A DNA stretch of 64,000 nucleotides. It comes from Clostridium vincentii (GTDB taxonomy: Bacteria > Bacillota > Clostridia > Clostridiales > Clostridiaceae). The stretch covers positions 62,001 through 126,000 of the forward strand of contig NZ_PVXQ01000007.1 in NCBI RefSeq assembly GCF_002995745.1, written 5' to 3'. The notes beneath the pieces were generated by a model. The model saw nothing but the letters and a program-made list of their open reading frames with translations, did not search any database and was not told the DNA's origin. Made by a program: the position numbers and the translations under genes. Numbering within the stretch: position 1 is the stretch's first letter; the number at the start of each line of letters is the position of its first letter. Shown piece after piece: positions 36,723-44,132 of this stretch.

Positions 36723-36751
36723 TTGTCACAAATTTCATTATATGGTAGAAT
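36723..36751 (+). promoter_or_regulatory. Sigma-A-type promoter of the lipoprotein gene
   Basis: TTGTCA (36723-36728) and TAGAAT (36746-36751) are separated by 17 bases and lie about 33 bases before the start codon. Confidence 0.75.
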
Positions 36752-36784
36752 AATTGGGAATGAAAAATTAAGGGGGAAACAATA

Positions 36785-37399
36785 ATGAAGCAATTAAAAA
36801 GAGTAGTCTTAATTATGCTATTTTTTACATTAGTAGGGGGAGTATATGGATGTGGAACTAAATCTCCATCCAATACGGTAGAAGACTATTTAGAAGAAGT
36901 AAAAAAAGGTGAAAGTGGGGAATTTTCTGATTTACTAAATCAAACCTTAGATAAAGCAGAAAATAAAGAAGAAACACAAAAACAAGAAATTTCAGATGAA
37001 ACAACTAAAAAATTAAGTAACTCTATACAAGATTTAACGTATACTATAAATTCTGAAAAAATAGATGGCGATTCTGCGACTGTAAATGTAAAAATTAATG
37101 GGCCAGATATGGCTGCAGTAATGACAGATTATATTCAAAAGGCGTTTACAAATGCTTTCGCACAAGCGTTTTCAGATAAGAAAGCAACTGACGAGGAAAA
37201 TAATAAACTATATGATAGTATGTTATTAGAATGTCTAGATAATGTTAAATATACTGAGAGAACAGGAGATATTTCATTAACTAAAACAGAAGGTGACTGG
37301 AAAATAAATAAGGATGATGCATTAACAGAAGTATTAATTAATATAGATAATTCTGCTTTTAATTCACAAACACAAAGTGAAGAAAATAGCATTAGTTAA
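36785..37399 (+). CDS. Lipoprotein with DUF5105/DUF4878-like domain
   Basis: The 204-residue protein has a lipoprotein signal peptide with lipobox VYGC (cysteine at about residue 23), then SPSNTVEDYLEEVKKGE at the start of an NTF2-like domain and ISLTKTEGDWKIN near its end. Such lipoproteins are common in Clostridium with unknown roles at the cell surface. A clear promoter and AAGGGGG site precede it. The gene is flanked by remnants but looks intact. Confidence 0.75.
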   Translation: MKQLKRVVLIMLFFTLVGGVYGCGTKSPSNTVEDYLEEVKKGESGEFSDLLNQTLDKAENKEETQKQEISDETTKKLSNSIQDLTYTINSEKIDGDSATVNVKINGPDMAAVMTDYIQKAFTNAFAQAFSDKKATDEENNKLYDSMLLECLDNVKYTERTGDISLTKTEGDWKINKDDALTEVLINIDNSAFNSQTQSEENSIS

Positions 37400-37404
37400 A
37401 TTAA

Positions 37405-37650
37405 ACAGATGACATTAAAGTAGCCATAGTAGATGATTAAGGAAATGTACTTGGAACTTATCTAGTATATGATAAAAATAGAAGTCCAAAAAATGTTCCA
37501 GTAGGAGGGAAATGTCAAGCTAGTGATACTTTTGCAATTAAGCTTGGACTAACTTTATTAATAGCCATTGTATTACACCTCTTTTATCTTATTTCATCGT
37601 ATATATATGCATTTATTAGAATAATTGCAGAAATAATCGAAGATAAATAA
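37405..37650 (+). pseudogene. Interrupted small membrane protein
   Basis: The frame reads DDIKVAIVDD, an in-frame TAA (37438-37440), then GNVLGTYLVYDKNRSPKN and a long hydrophobic helix (LGLTLLIAIVLHLFYLISS) to the stop at 37650. No start codon is visible at its 5' end. The family is not recognised. Confidence 0.5.
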
Positions 37651-37697
37651 AAAATAAGTATTATCATTAAAAATTGTTAATGATAATACTTATTTTA
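37651..37697 (+). terminator. Strong terminator
   Basis: A 20-bp perfect stem (37651-37670 with 37677-37696) and a 6-base loop, one of the strongest hairpins in the window. Confidence 0.88.
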
Positions 37698-37805
37698 TTG
37701 AGAAATTCATTGGTGTAAATGAATATGTTTTAATTATAGACAGTAAATAGAATATATATTCATTAGTAATGAATTTATACGTCAATAGGAGGAGTTAATG
37801 AGTTT

Positions 37806-37970
37806 ATGAGTGAAACTGATGTATCATTTACGTTAAATAGAATTTTTACTGAATGGTATAGGGAAGTCAACTATTAGGAATTCAAGGCTAATTTAATATA
37901 TATGTTTTTAGGATTATTATGTAAAGAGAAAAAAGCACATAAATACATGGAATTAATACAATATAAGTGA
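37806..37970 (+). pseudogene. Small ORF interrupted by an amber codon
   Basis: Starting at ATG 37806 the frame reads MSETDVSFTLNRIFTEWYRE, then a TAG at 37875-37877, then EFKANLIYMFLGLLCKEK and on to TGA at 37970, 55 codons in all. AGGAGG lies upstream, though an overlapping ATG at 37798 gives only three codons. The continuous frame suggests an intact ~54-residue gene with one nonsense change. The family is not recognised. Confidence 0.45.
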
Positions 37971-38002
37971 GTTAATTATTTTTAGGAGAATCAATAGTAT
38001 TT

Positions 38003-38731
38003 ATGGAACAATATAATAATCAAATGACTAATAAAAAACAGTCACAACAGGCACTTAAAGAAGTAAAACAAGCAGTTCAGGGGGAAAGAGAAGATGAATT
38101 ATTTTATGATTATCTTATTAGTGAAGCCCCGACTAGTGAAGAAAAAGAAATAATAGGTTCTATCAGAGATGATGAACAGAGACACAACCAATTATTTAGA
38201 ATGATTTATGAAGATTTTGCAGGCATGGAAGTTCCAATAGGTGGTGAAGAAACTTTTGAAAGACCTGAATCATATCTAGATGGTATTAAAAAGGCTTTAT
38301 TTGGAGAATTAAGAGCAGTAGAAAAATATAGAATTATTAGAAGAAGACTCCCTAGGGGACCATATAGAGATATATTATTTAATATAATTACAGATGAACT
38401 AAAACATGCTTCAAAATATAATTATCTGTTTACATTAAACAGTAATATGAATAATTCATCTATGAATAGAAGTGCAGCGCGGCAGGATACATCCAAATTT
38501 ACTCCAGATGATTGGGTTAAGTACATTACACCATTAGTTAATCGTGCCTTAGCAGAGGCTAAGGAAGGTATTAATCCTGAACACTTATATCAAGAATTTA
38601 TCCTATCAGGTGTACTTGTTGGATTAGGAAAGAATCCTCAAGAGGCTATTGAACAAGTTGAAGAATGGGAGAAAACAGGGACTTCACAGTTGTTGGCAAA
38701 GAGTAAGATGAGTAGGTACTTTAAGTATTAA
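38003..38731 (+). CDS. Ferritin-like diiron protein with an extra C-terminal domain
   Basis: Residues 20-140 form a four-helix ferritin-like domain with the full set of iron ligands: glutamate in QGEREDELF (about 30), DDEQRH (58-61), LFGELRAVEK (about 102) and DELKHA (132-135). A polar linker follows. Residues 166-236 form a second domain, FTPDDWVKYITPLVNRAL to TSQLLAKSKM, which I cannot assign to a family and which recurs in the next gene. The diiron part suggests peroxide reduction or iron handling; the attached domain's role is unknown. TAGGAGA lies 12 bases before the start. Confidence 0.8.
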   Translation: MEQYNNQMTNKKQSQQALKEVKQAVQGEREDELFYDYLISEAPTSEEKEIIGSIRDDEQRHNQLFRMIYEDFAGMEVPIGGEETFERPESYLDGIKKALFGELRAVEKYRIIRRRLPRGPYRDILFNIITDELKHASKYNYLFTLNSNMNNSSMNRSAARQDTSKFTPDDWVKYITPLVNRALAEAKEGINPEHLYQEFILSGVLVGLGKNPQEAIEQVEEWEKTGTSQLLAKSKMSRYFKY

Positions 38732-38817
38732 GACTATATTTAATAGTTGTCAATTTCTTGATTTTTAAGTAAAAGAAGTTAAAGAAATATTAAAATAAAA
38801 AGATAGTTGGAATTAAT

Positions 38818-38860
38818 AAAAAGAGAGAAAGCTGAACAATGGCTTATCCTCTCTTTTTTT
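38818..38860 (+). terminator. Terminator after the ferritin-like gene
   Basis: AAAAAGAGAG (38818-38827) pairs with CTCTCTTTTT (38849-38858) around a 21-base loop with an inner AAGC/GCTT stem, and ends in T7. Confidence 0.8.
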
Positions 38861-38963
38861 GTTATATTGCATGTGTGTAGGGACTACTTGGGGAGTAATT
38901 ACAAGAACATTTTGCACTACTATAATCATATAATTTATAGATAGAAATATTTAAGAGGTATTT

Positions 38964-39525
38964 ATGTCCATTTATTTTGATTTCAAAACTATTAATGAAC
39001 TTATAGGAGATAATTATTATAGAGAACAAAAAGAATTTACTTTAGAGGAACTATCACAGTATGTATGGAAGTAACGGAAAACCTGCTTATGTAGCAATAG
39101 AAGGTATAGTTTATGATTTGAGCAAAGAATCAACTTGGGTAGGAGGAACACATTTTGGTCTTACAGCTGGAAAAGATTTAACAGAGCAATTTAATTCTTG
39201 TCATGGAATGATTAAAATTCTTAATAGTGTACCTAAGGTTGGGATACTTGCAAAAAATAATAATATTATGAATGCAACTATAAGTAGAGTAGAAGAGACA
39301 TATAATTTCAGTCCTGATGATTGGGTTAGATATATTACTCCATTAGTTAATAGTGCATTAGAAGAAGCTAATGGTGGAATTAATCTGGAACACTTGTTTC
39401 AGAAATTTATTTTGGTAGGTGTACTTGTAGGTCAGGGAGAAACTTTTCAAGAAGCCATTAATCAGATAGAGGAATGGGAGGATACTGGTATATCTCAGTT
39501 GTTAGAAAAGAGCAAGATGACTTGA
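38964..39525 (+). pseudogene. Cytochrome b5-like heme-binding protein with the shared C-terminal domain, frameshifted
   Basis: From ATG 38964 (AAGAGG before it) the frame reads MSIYFDFKTINELIGDN to KEFTLEELSQY, then one extra base near 39061-39066 shifts it. The continuation, from an ATG at 39061, reads GSNGKPAYVAIEGIVYDL, THFGLTAGKDLTEQF and CHGM, a bacterial cytochrome b5-like heme/steroid-binding domain. The last 72 residues (NFSPDDWVRYITPLVNSAL onwards) repeat the C-terminal domain of the preceding ferritin-like protein. The 154-codon second part could still be made from ATG 39061, but it would lack the first strand of the b5 fold. Confidence 0.7.
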
Positions 39526-39561
39526 GGTTATAATTAAGGAAAATCAATTATGATAAAGTTA

Positions 39562-39597
39562 GAACAGCCAGTAACTTTATTTTAGTACTGACTGTTC
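39562..39597 (+). terminator. Hairpin after the cytochrome b5-like gene
   Basis: GAACAG-C-CAGTA pairs with TACTG-A-CTGTTC around a 12-base loop. The T-tract is weak. Further on (about 39600-39691) a frame reading ISHLYAFIDISDEDSWAHS may be a coding remnant. Confidence 0.5.
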
Positions 39598-39717
39598 ATT
39601 GTGGATTAGCCATCTTTATGCATTCATTGACATAAGTGATGAAGACAGTTGGGCACATTCAACAAGAATGCTTATGCAGTTTTTTTTGTGAGTAATAAAC
39701 TTAAAGTAGATTCTTTT

Positions 39718-40335
39718 TTATCTACTATACTTTTTAAATAAATCATCAAGAGCTTCTCTGAGAAGAAATGCTTCAGTTCTATCATTTGCCTTGGATAGTC
39801 TAGAAAGTCTATCAAGCTGAGTTTTAGTAAAATAGTTGGATTTTAAAACCATACTTTCTGCTTCAGAAAGACATACCCTGTTTTTCCCTAATTCCTTTGC
39901 TCGAAACAGAGCACTATCTGCTACTCTAAAAAGTTCAACTACATTCTTAGCATCCCTAGGATAACTTGCTACTCCGAAGCTTAGCGTAAAGCATATATTA
40001 TCTGCTTGATTATCACTTAGGCTAAAGGTATTATCTGATAAATATCTTCTTATTTCTTCTAATTCCATAAAGCTTCTTTCAGCACCTTTTTTTACAAGTA
40101 ATATATTAAATTCATCACCAGTTCTACTAATAACATCTGTTGAAGACAAATTATTGGTTAAAATTGAAATAAGTTTGTTTATCACTTCATCGCCAATAGA
40201 ATTACTATATAAGTTGTTTAAATTTTTAAAGTTATCAATATCAGCAACTACAACACTGAATGGTCCTTCATTTTTTGATATCAGTTCTTTAGTTTTAGAT
40301 ATCAAATCTTCTTTTGACGAAAGTATGTTATCCAT
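39718..40335 (-). CDS. GGDEF-domain protein with a ribbon-helix-helix-like C-terminus
   Basis: Residues 25-160 are a GGDEF domain: VVVADIDNFKNLNNLYSNS (metal-binding aspartate and substrate-binding residues), the signature written RTGDEF (71-76) and SFGVASYPRDA. The first glycine of GGDEF is threonine, so cyclase activity is possible but not certain. Residues 162-204, NYFTKTQLDRLSRLSKAN-DRTEAFLLREALDDL, resemble a CopG-type ribbon-helix-helix DNA-binding motif, an unusual partner for GGDEF. GGAGG precedes the start. An array of AT-rich palindromes lies about 75 bases upstream, a possible operator. Confidence 0.8.
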   Translation of the reverse strand: MDNILSSKEDLISKTKELISKNEGPFSVVVADIDNFKNLNNLYSNSIGDEVINKLISILTNNLSSTDVISRTGDEFNILLVKKGAERSFMELEEIRRYLSDNTFSLSDNQADNICFTLSFGVASYPRDAKNVVELFRVADSALFRAKELGKNRVCLSEAESMVLKSNYFTKTQLDRLSRLSKANDRTEAFLLREALDDLFKKYSR

Positions 40336-40409
40336 AAATAACCTCCATATATACTTATTGATTTTATAACTAATGCGTATAATTGTTAATAATATTTATA
40401 CTAACATCA

Positions 40410-40478
40410 ACATATATACGTGTCAATATATACGTTAACGTATATATGTGTAGATATATACATTGACATATATATGTC
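40410..40478. promoter_or_regulatory. Array of AT-rich palindromes, candidate operator
   Basis: Within 69 bases there are a perfect 22-bp palindrome (ATATATACGTTAACGTATATAT, halves at 40426-40436 and 40437-40447), a perfect 14-bp palindrome GACATATATATGTC (40465-40478), and ACATATATACGT (40410-40421) inverted at 40438-40449. They lie between the GGDEF-RHH gene and the divergent ablB gene. Multiple short half-sites are what ribbon-helix-helix proteins bind. Confidence 0.6.
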
Positions 40479-40560
40479 TAAATGGTATGGTTACAGTTGA
40501 AGATAAGTTTTTTGCATGCTAATTAGGATGCTTTTTTAGTGTATATATAAATAATAAGGA

Positions 40561-40596
40561 TTAATAAGCTGTAGAGACTTCTCTACAGCTTATTAA
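40561..40596. repeat. Perfect inverted repeat, 17-bp arms
   Basis: TTAATAAGCTGTAGAGA and its complement are separated by only two bases. No T-run follows on either strand. A smaller stem with T6 at about 40514-40537 lies nearby. They may be 3' or 5' structures of unseen RNAs, or terminators. Confidence 0.6.
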
Positions 40597-40731
40597 GACT
40601 TATTTTAGTAATATAGAGTTTTGCTAGTAATAAAAAATATAGATTTAGGTGGGTTAATTAGAATTCAAGAAATGCAGAGATAATATTAAGAATGAAAGTT
40701 AATGTTAGAATAAAAAGGAGGGGACAATTTA

Positions 40732-41610
40732 ATGAGAGCAGATAGCTGTACCTTAATTAATAATTATTATACTAAAATAGATCGAACTAAGATATATATG
40801 GACTATGCTAATAAATGTGTAAAAATAATTGATTTTAATAATATATCAGTTCAAAATTTAAAAAGAATTATTCGCTTTTCATCAAAACAACATTTAAGTA
40901 AAATTATTTGTAATTGTGATATTGAATCTTCTGAAATTTTTATTCATGCAGGATTTGATTTAGAAGGAAAAATCAATGGTTATTTTAGAGGCAAAGATGC
41001 ACTTTGTATGTCTTATTTTATTAGTAGTGATAGAAAAGCTTGTAAGGATTTTTCTAAGAAAGAGTTAATAGTAAAACAGTGCTTGGATGTAAGAGATACT
41101 TTTATATATAGTGGTAATAAATTCACATACAGTATAAGGAATGCAGTTGAAAGTGATATAAAGGAAATGATAGCACTATTTTCTACCGTATTTACAACGT
41201 ATCCATCTCCAGTTTATGATGAAGAATATTTAAAGCAAACAATGGAGGGGGAAATTTTATATAAAGTTGCTGTCTATAATAAAAAAATAATTGGTGTAGT
41301 TTCAGCAAATATGGATAAAGAAAACTTAAATGCAGAAATAACTGACTGTGCCACTTATTCGTGTTATAGATGTAAAGGCGTACTAGCAAATAGTATTTAT
41401 TCTTTAGAATTAGACCTTAAAAATATGGGGTTCATTACTTTATATAGTCTATCTAGGGCAATGAATCCAAGTATTAATATTGTGTTAAGTAAACATAATT
41501 ATGAATTTACAGGTAGGCTAATAAATAATTGTAATATATGTAGTACATTTGAAGATATGAATATTTGGGTGAAAAATATCAATAATACCTTATATCATAG
41601 GTTTAAATAG
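40732..41610 (+). CDS. ablB: Putative beta-lysine N-acetyltransferase (AblB-type GNAT)
   Basis: The 292-residue protein matches AblB, which acetylates beta-lysine to the compatible solute N-epsilon-acetyl-beta-lysine. The N-terminal region has IFIHAGFDLEGKINGYFRGK and the C-terminal GNAT fold has TTYPSPVYDEEYL, the acetyl-CoA region CATYSCYRCKGVLANSIY, RAMNPSINIVLSKHNYEFTG and LINNCNICSTFEDMN, which is diagnostic. AblB normally follows ablA, lysine 2,3-aminomutase; no ablA is in the window. AAGGAGGGG precedes the start. Confidence 0.85.
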   Translation: MRADSCTLINNYYTKIDRTKIYMDYANKCVKIIDFNNISVQNLKRIIRFSSKQHLSKIICNCDIESSEIFIHAGFDLEGKINGYFRGKDALCMSYFISSDRKACKDFSKKELIVKQCLDVRDTFIYSGNKFTYSIRNAVESDIKEMIALFSTVFTTYPSPVYDEEYLKQTMEGEILYKVAVYNKKIIGVVSANMDKENLNAEITDCATYSCYRCKGVLANSIYSLELDLKNMGFITLYSLSRAMNPSINIVLSKHNYEFTGRLINNCNICSTFEDMNIWVKNINNTLYHRFK

Positions 41611-41687
41611 AGATTATCTACAGTCGTTTGGAATCATTTAATAGTGAGTAAAATGATTAGTTTTGTAGTAATAATGGAGGAATAGAA

Positions 41688-43280
41688 ATGGAAGAAACAA
41701 ACAAACATAATACCCATAACACATTATTCCATTGGCATAGCTTTAAATTAAAGCTTGTATTTGAAGGGATTGGGATAGGGCTTATTACTGGTTTATTAGT
41801 TGTGTTATATCGTTTTGCACTTGAAAAGGCGGGAGTTCTTTTAATTGATGTGTATAAAGCTATATCTATAAATTCTATGCTTATTTTACCCTGGATTGGA
41901 GCATTAATAATTATAGGATACATTGTAGGAGTAATGGTTAAACGCGACCCAATGATTAGTGGAAGTGGGATACCACAAGTTGAAGGAGTTTTACTTAGAA
42001 AAATTGATATGACATGGTGGAAAGTTATACTAGGTAAATTTATCGGAGGAGTTCTTACAATAGGGTCAGGTCTTTCTTTAGGACGTGAAGGGCCATCGGT
42101 TCAATTAGGTGCAGCCGTGGGACAGGGGTTTAGTAAGGTATTTAAAAGAATAAAAATAGAAGAAAAATATCTTATTACAAGTGGAGCCAGTGCAGGGTTA
42201 TCCGCTGCTTTTAGTGCACCTTTAGCCGCAGTAATGTTTGCATTAGAGGAAGTTCATAAAAATTTTTCACCATTAGTTTTACTTTCAGCATTATCAGCCG
42301 CATTATCAGCTGATTTTGTAGCTAGCGGATTTTTTGGGCTAAAACCAGTTTTTAATTTTAAGAACATATCTATATTGCCTCTTAAGTTCTATTTTTATAT
42401 AATTTTATTAGGTGTTATTCTAGGAATTTTAGGTGTGTTGTTTAATAAACTTATTTTAAAAACTCAGGACATGTATGTTAAGCAAACATGGCTCCCAAAA
42501 CAAATGAGAATAATAGTACCCTTATTAATATCAGTTTTACTTGGAATTTTATTACCACAAGTTTTAGGTGGAGGACATGAACTTATAGTTTCACTAGTTA
42601 CAGAAAATTTTTCTTTAACTATTTTAGTGATTATAGTTTTTGTGAAATTTTTATTTACTATGGTTAGTTACGGATCAGGGGCACCGGGAGGAATATTTCT
42701 TCCACTCCTTGCGATTGGAGCTTTAGTAGGAAATATTTATGGAATGGTACTTGTGCATTTTGTGAGTTTTGATAGCATGTATATTAATAATTTTATAATA
42801 CTTGCAATGGCAGGATATTTTACAGCTGTAGTTCGTGCACCTATAACTGGAACTATTCTAATTACTGAGATGACAGGTTCATTTAGTCATTTGCTTTCTT
42901 TATCTATTGTTTCTATAGTTGCATATATAGTTGCAGATATTTTAGCATCTAAGCCTATTTATGAATCATTACTTGAAAAGTTTTTACATAGTCAAGGTGA
43001 AAAAATATCTTTTGGCAATAAGAAGAATAAGTCTATATTAGAGTTCGCAGTTTGTATGGGATCAGATTTAGATGGAAAACAGATTAAAGAGGTCAATTGG
43101 CCAAATTATTTTTTACTAGTAGCAGTTAAGCGGGGAGAAGATGAAATAATCCCAAAGGGAGATACTGTTATTCTGCCAGGTGACTATTTGATTGTTCTGA
43201 CTAATGAAGATAAAGTAGCTAAAATAAATGATGCTTTAGCAATAATGACAGGAAGTTGTGAGATATTAAATAAACAATAA
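41688..43280 (+). CDS. ClC-family chloride/proton exchanger with TrkA-C domain
   Basis: The 530-residue membrane protein has the ClC selectivity motifs GSGIPQVEG, GREGPSVQLG and GAPGGIFLPLLAIGALVG, with the gating glutamate in GREGP and the external-facing AFSAPLAAVMFALEE. About residues 455-525 form a cytosolic RCK/TrkA-C-type domain (FAVCMGSDLDGKQIKEV, GDYLIVLTNEDKV) that usually binds small ligands. It moves chloride against protons across the cell membrane. A GGAGG site precedes the start. Confidence 0.93.
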   Translation: MEETNKHNTHNTLFHWHSFKLKLVFEGIGIGLITGLLVVLYRFALEKAGVLLIDVYKAISINSMLILPWIGALIIIGYIVGVMVKRDPMISGSGIPQVEGVLLRKIDMTWWKVILGKFIGGVLTIGSGLSLGREGPSVQLGAAVGQGFSKVFKRIKIEEKYLITSGASAGLSAAFSAPLAAVMFALEEVHKNFSPLVLLSALSAALSADFVASGFFGLKPVFNFKNISILPLKFYFYIILLGVILGILGVLFNKLILKTQDMYVKQTWLPKQMRIIVPLLISVLLGILLPQVLGGGHELIVSLVTENFSLTILVIIVFVKFLFTMVSYGSGAPGGIFLPLLAIGALVGNIYGMVLVHFVSFDSMYINNFIILAMAGYFTAVVRAPITGTILITEMTGSFSHLLSLSIVSIVAYIVADILASKPIYESLLEKFLHSQGEKISFGNKKNKSILEFAVCMGSDLDGKQIKEVNWPNYFLLVAVKRGEDEIIPKGDTVILPGDYLIVLTNEDKVAKINDALAIMTGSCEILNKQ

Positions 43281-43310
43281 ATAGTTACATTTATCTGTCT
43301 TCAATAGCAG

Positions 43311-43353
43311 AAGCAAGTGCGATTTTATTAATAAAAATCGTACTTGCTTTTTT
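43311..43353 (+). terminator. Terminator after the ClC gene
   Basis: A 16-bp stem AAGCAAGTGCGATTTT/AAAATCGTACTTGCTT (one G-T pair) with a 6-base loop and a T-run. Confidence 0.9.
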
Positions 43354-43602
43354 TATAGAATATTATGAATTCATAACCTTTATTAAACAATCGGATTAAT
43401 AAAAACGCCATAAAATATAGAGTTTTGGGAAGTTGTTTAGGTAGATGAAGAGTTAGTTACTATACTAATTCCAATTGCCTATAAAAAGAATAATTTTTGA
43501 AGTTTCAGAGAAAACTAAAAATAATGAAAAATTAGTAGTAATAAAACGTAGCGGATTAATTTTAAGACAATAAAAAATGATATTGAAAGGAATGAATAAA
43601 TT
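43354..43602. other. Gene-free stretch with a degraded coding remnant
   Basis: Between 43440 and 43573 two short frames on the plus strand, VDEELVTILIPIAYKKNNF and, after a shift, EVSEKTKNNEKLVVIKRSG, look like the tail of a lost gene. Otherwise nothing is seen. Confidence 0.4.
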
Positions 43603-44088
43603 ATGCCTACTATTACAAATGTAGAGATAAAAGATACTGATAGTTTAGTTGTAAAAAAAATAAAAGCAAAGCTCAATGATGCAGACGGACAAACAATCAT
43701 TACACTTTATAGCGGTGATAGTTGTGATATCCGATTTGCTGAAGATGCTAAAGGTCTTGTCTCGTCAAAGATACCTTCAGAAGATCAACTTGGATGGGAA
43801 GCTTTTGATGCTGCAGTTGAGGTGACAATGAATAATGGTGGCAAAGCAAAAAAAGGAAATGCCCAATCCGGTGCCAAGCTAGGCAGTGCAAAATTGATGG
43901 TTAACTCAGTTGAAGGATATATTGCAAATAAATTACATGGAGTTGAGGAGGGTGAAGGCGCCTTTGGGCCTAGTTTTGTTATTTGCGCTATTCTTGATTG
44001 GGCTGAAATTTGTAAAAATGAAAAATCGTTTCTTTCAATTGAACCAATGTTTTTAGAAGAATATAAAAAAAATAATAAAGAAGAATAA
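43603..44088 (+). CDS. Hypothetical protein, 161 aa
   Basis: A soluble protein with no signal peptide. The N-terminal part is strand-rich and acidic (ITNVEIKDTDSLVVKKIKAK, IITLYSGDSCDIRF). The middle, NGGKAKKGNAQSGAKLGSAK, is glycine- and lysine-rich and probably a flexible loop. The C-terminal part is helical (VEGYIANKLHGV, SFVICAILDWAEICKN). I do not recognise the family. GAAAGGA precedes the start. It is 44 bases upstream of the RNase J gene. Confidence 0.6.
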   Translation: MPTITNVEIKDTDSLVVKKIKAKLNDADGQTIITLYSGDSCDIRFAEDAKGLVSSKIPSEDQLGWEAFDAAVEVTMNNGGKAKKGNAQSGAKLGSAKLMVNSVEGYIANKLHGVEEGEGAFGPSFVICAILDWAEICKNEKSFLSIEPMFLEEYKKNNKEE

Positions 44089-44132
44089 AAGAAATCATAT
44101 TAATAATTGATGTAAATGAAGGGGAGGATATA

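Noticed and set aside
36578-36793. 71-codon minus-strand frame overlapping the portal fragment
   Set aside because: No ribosome binding site, and it runs antisense through the promoter and start of the lipoprotein gene.
40410-40478. CRISPR-like repeats
   Set aside because: The units are 9-22 bp palindromes without regular spacers or a leader, and there are no cas genes.
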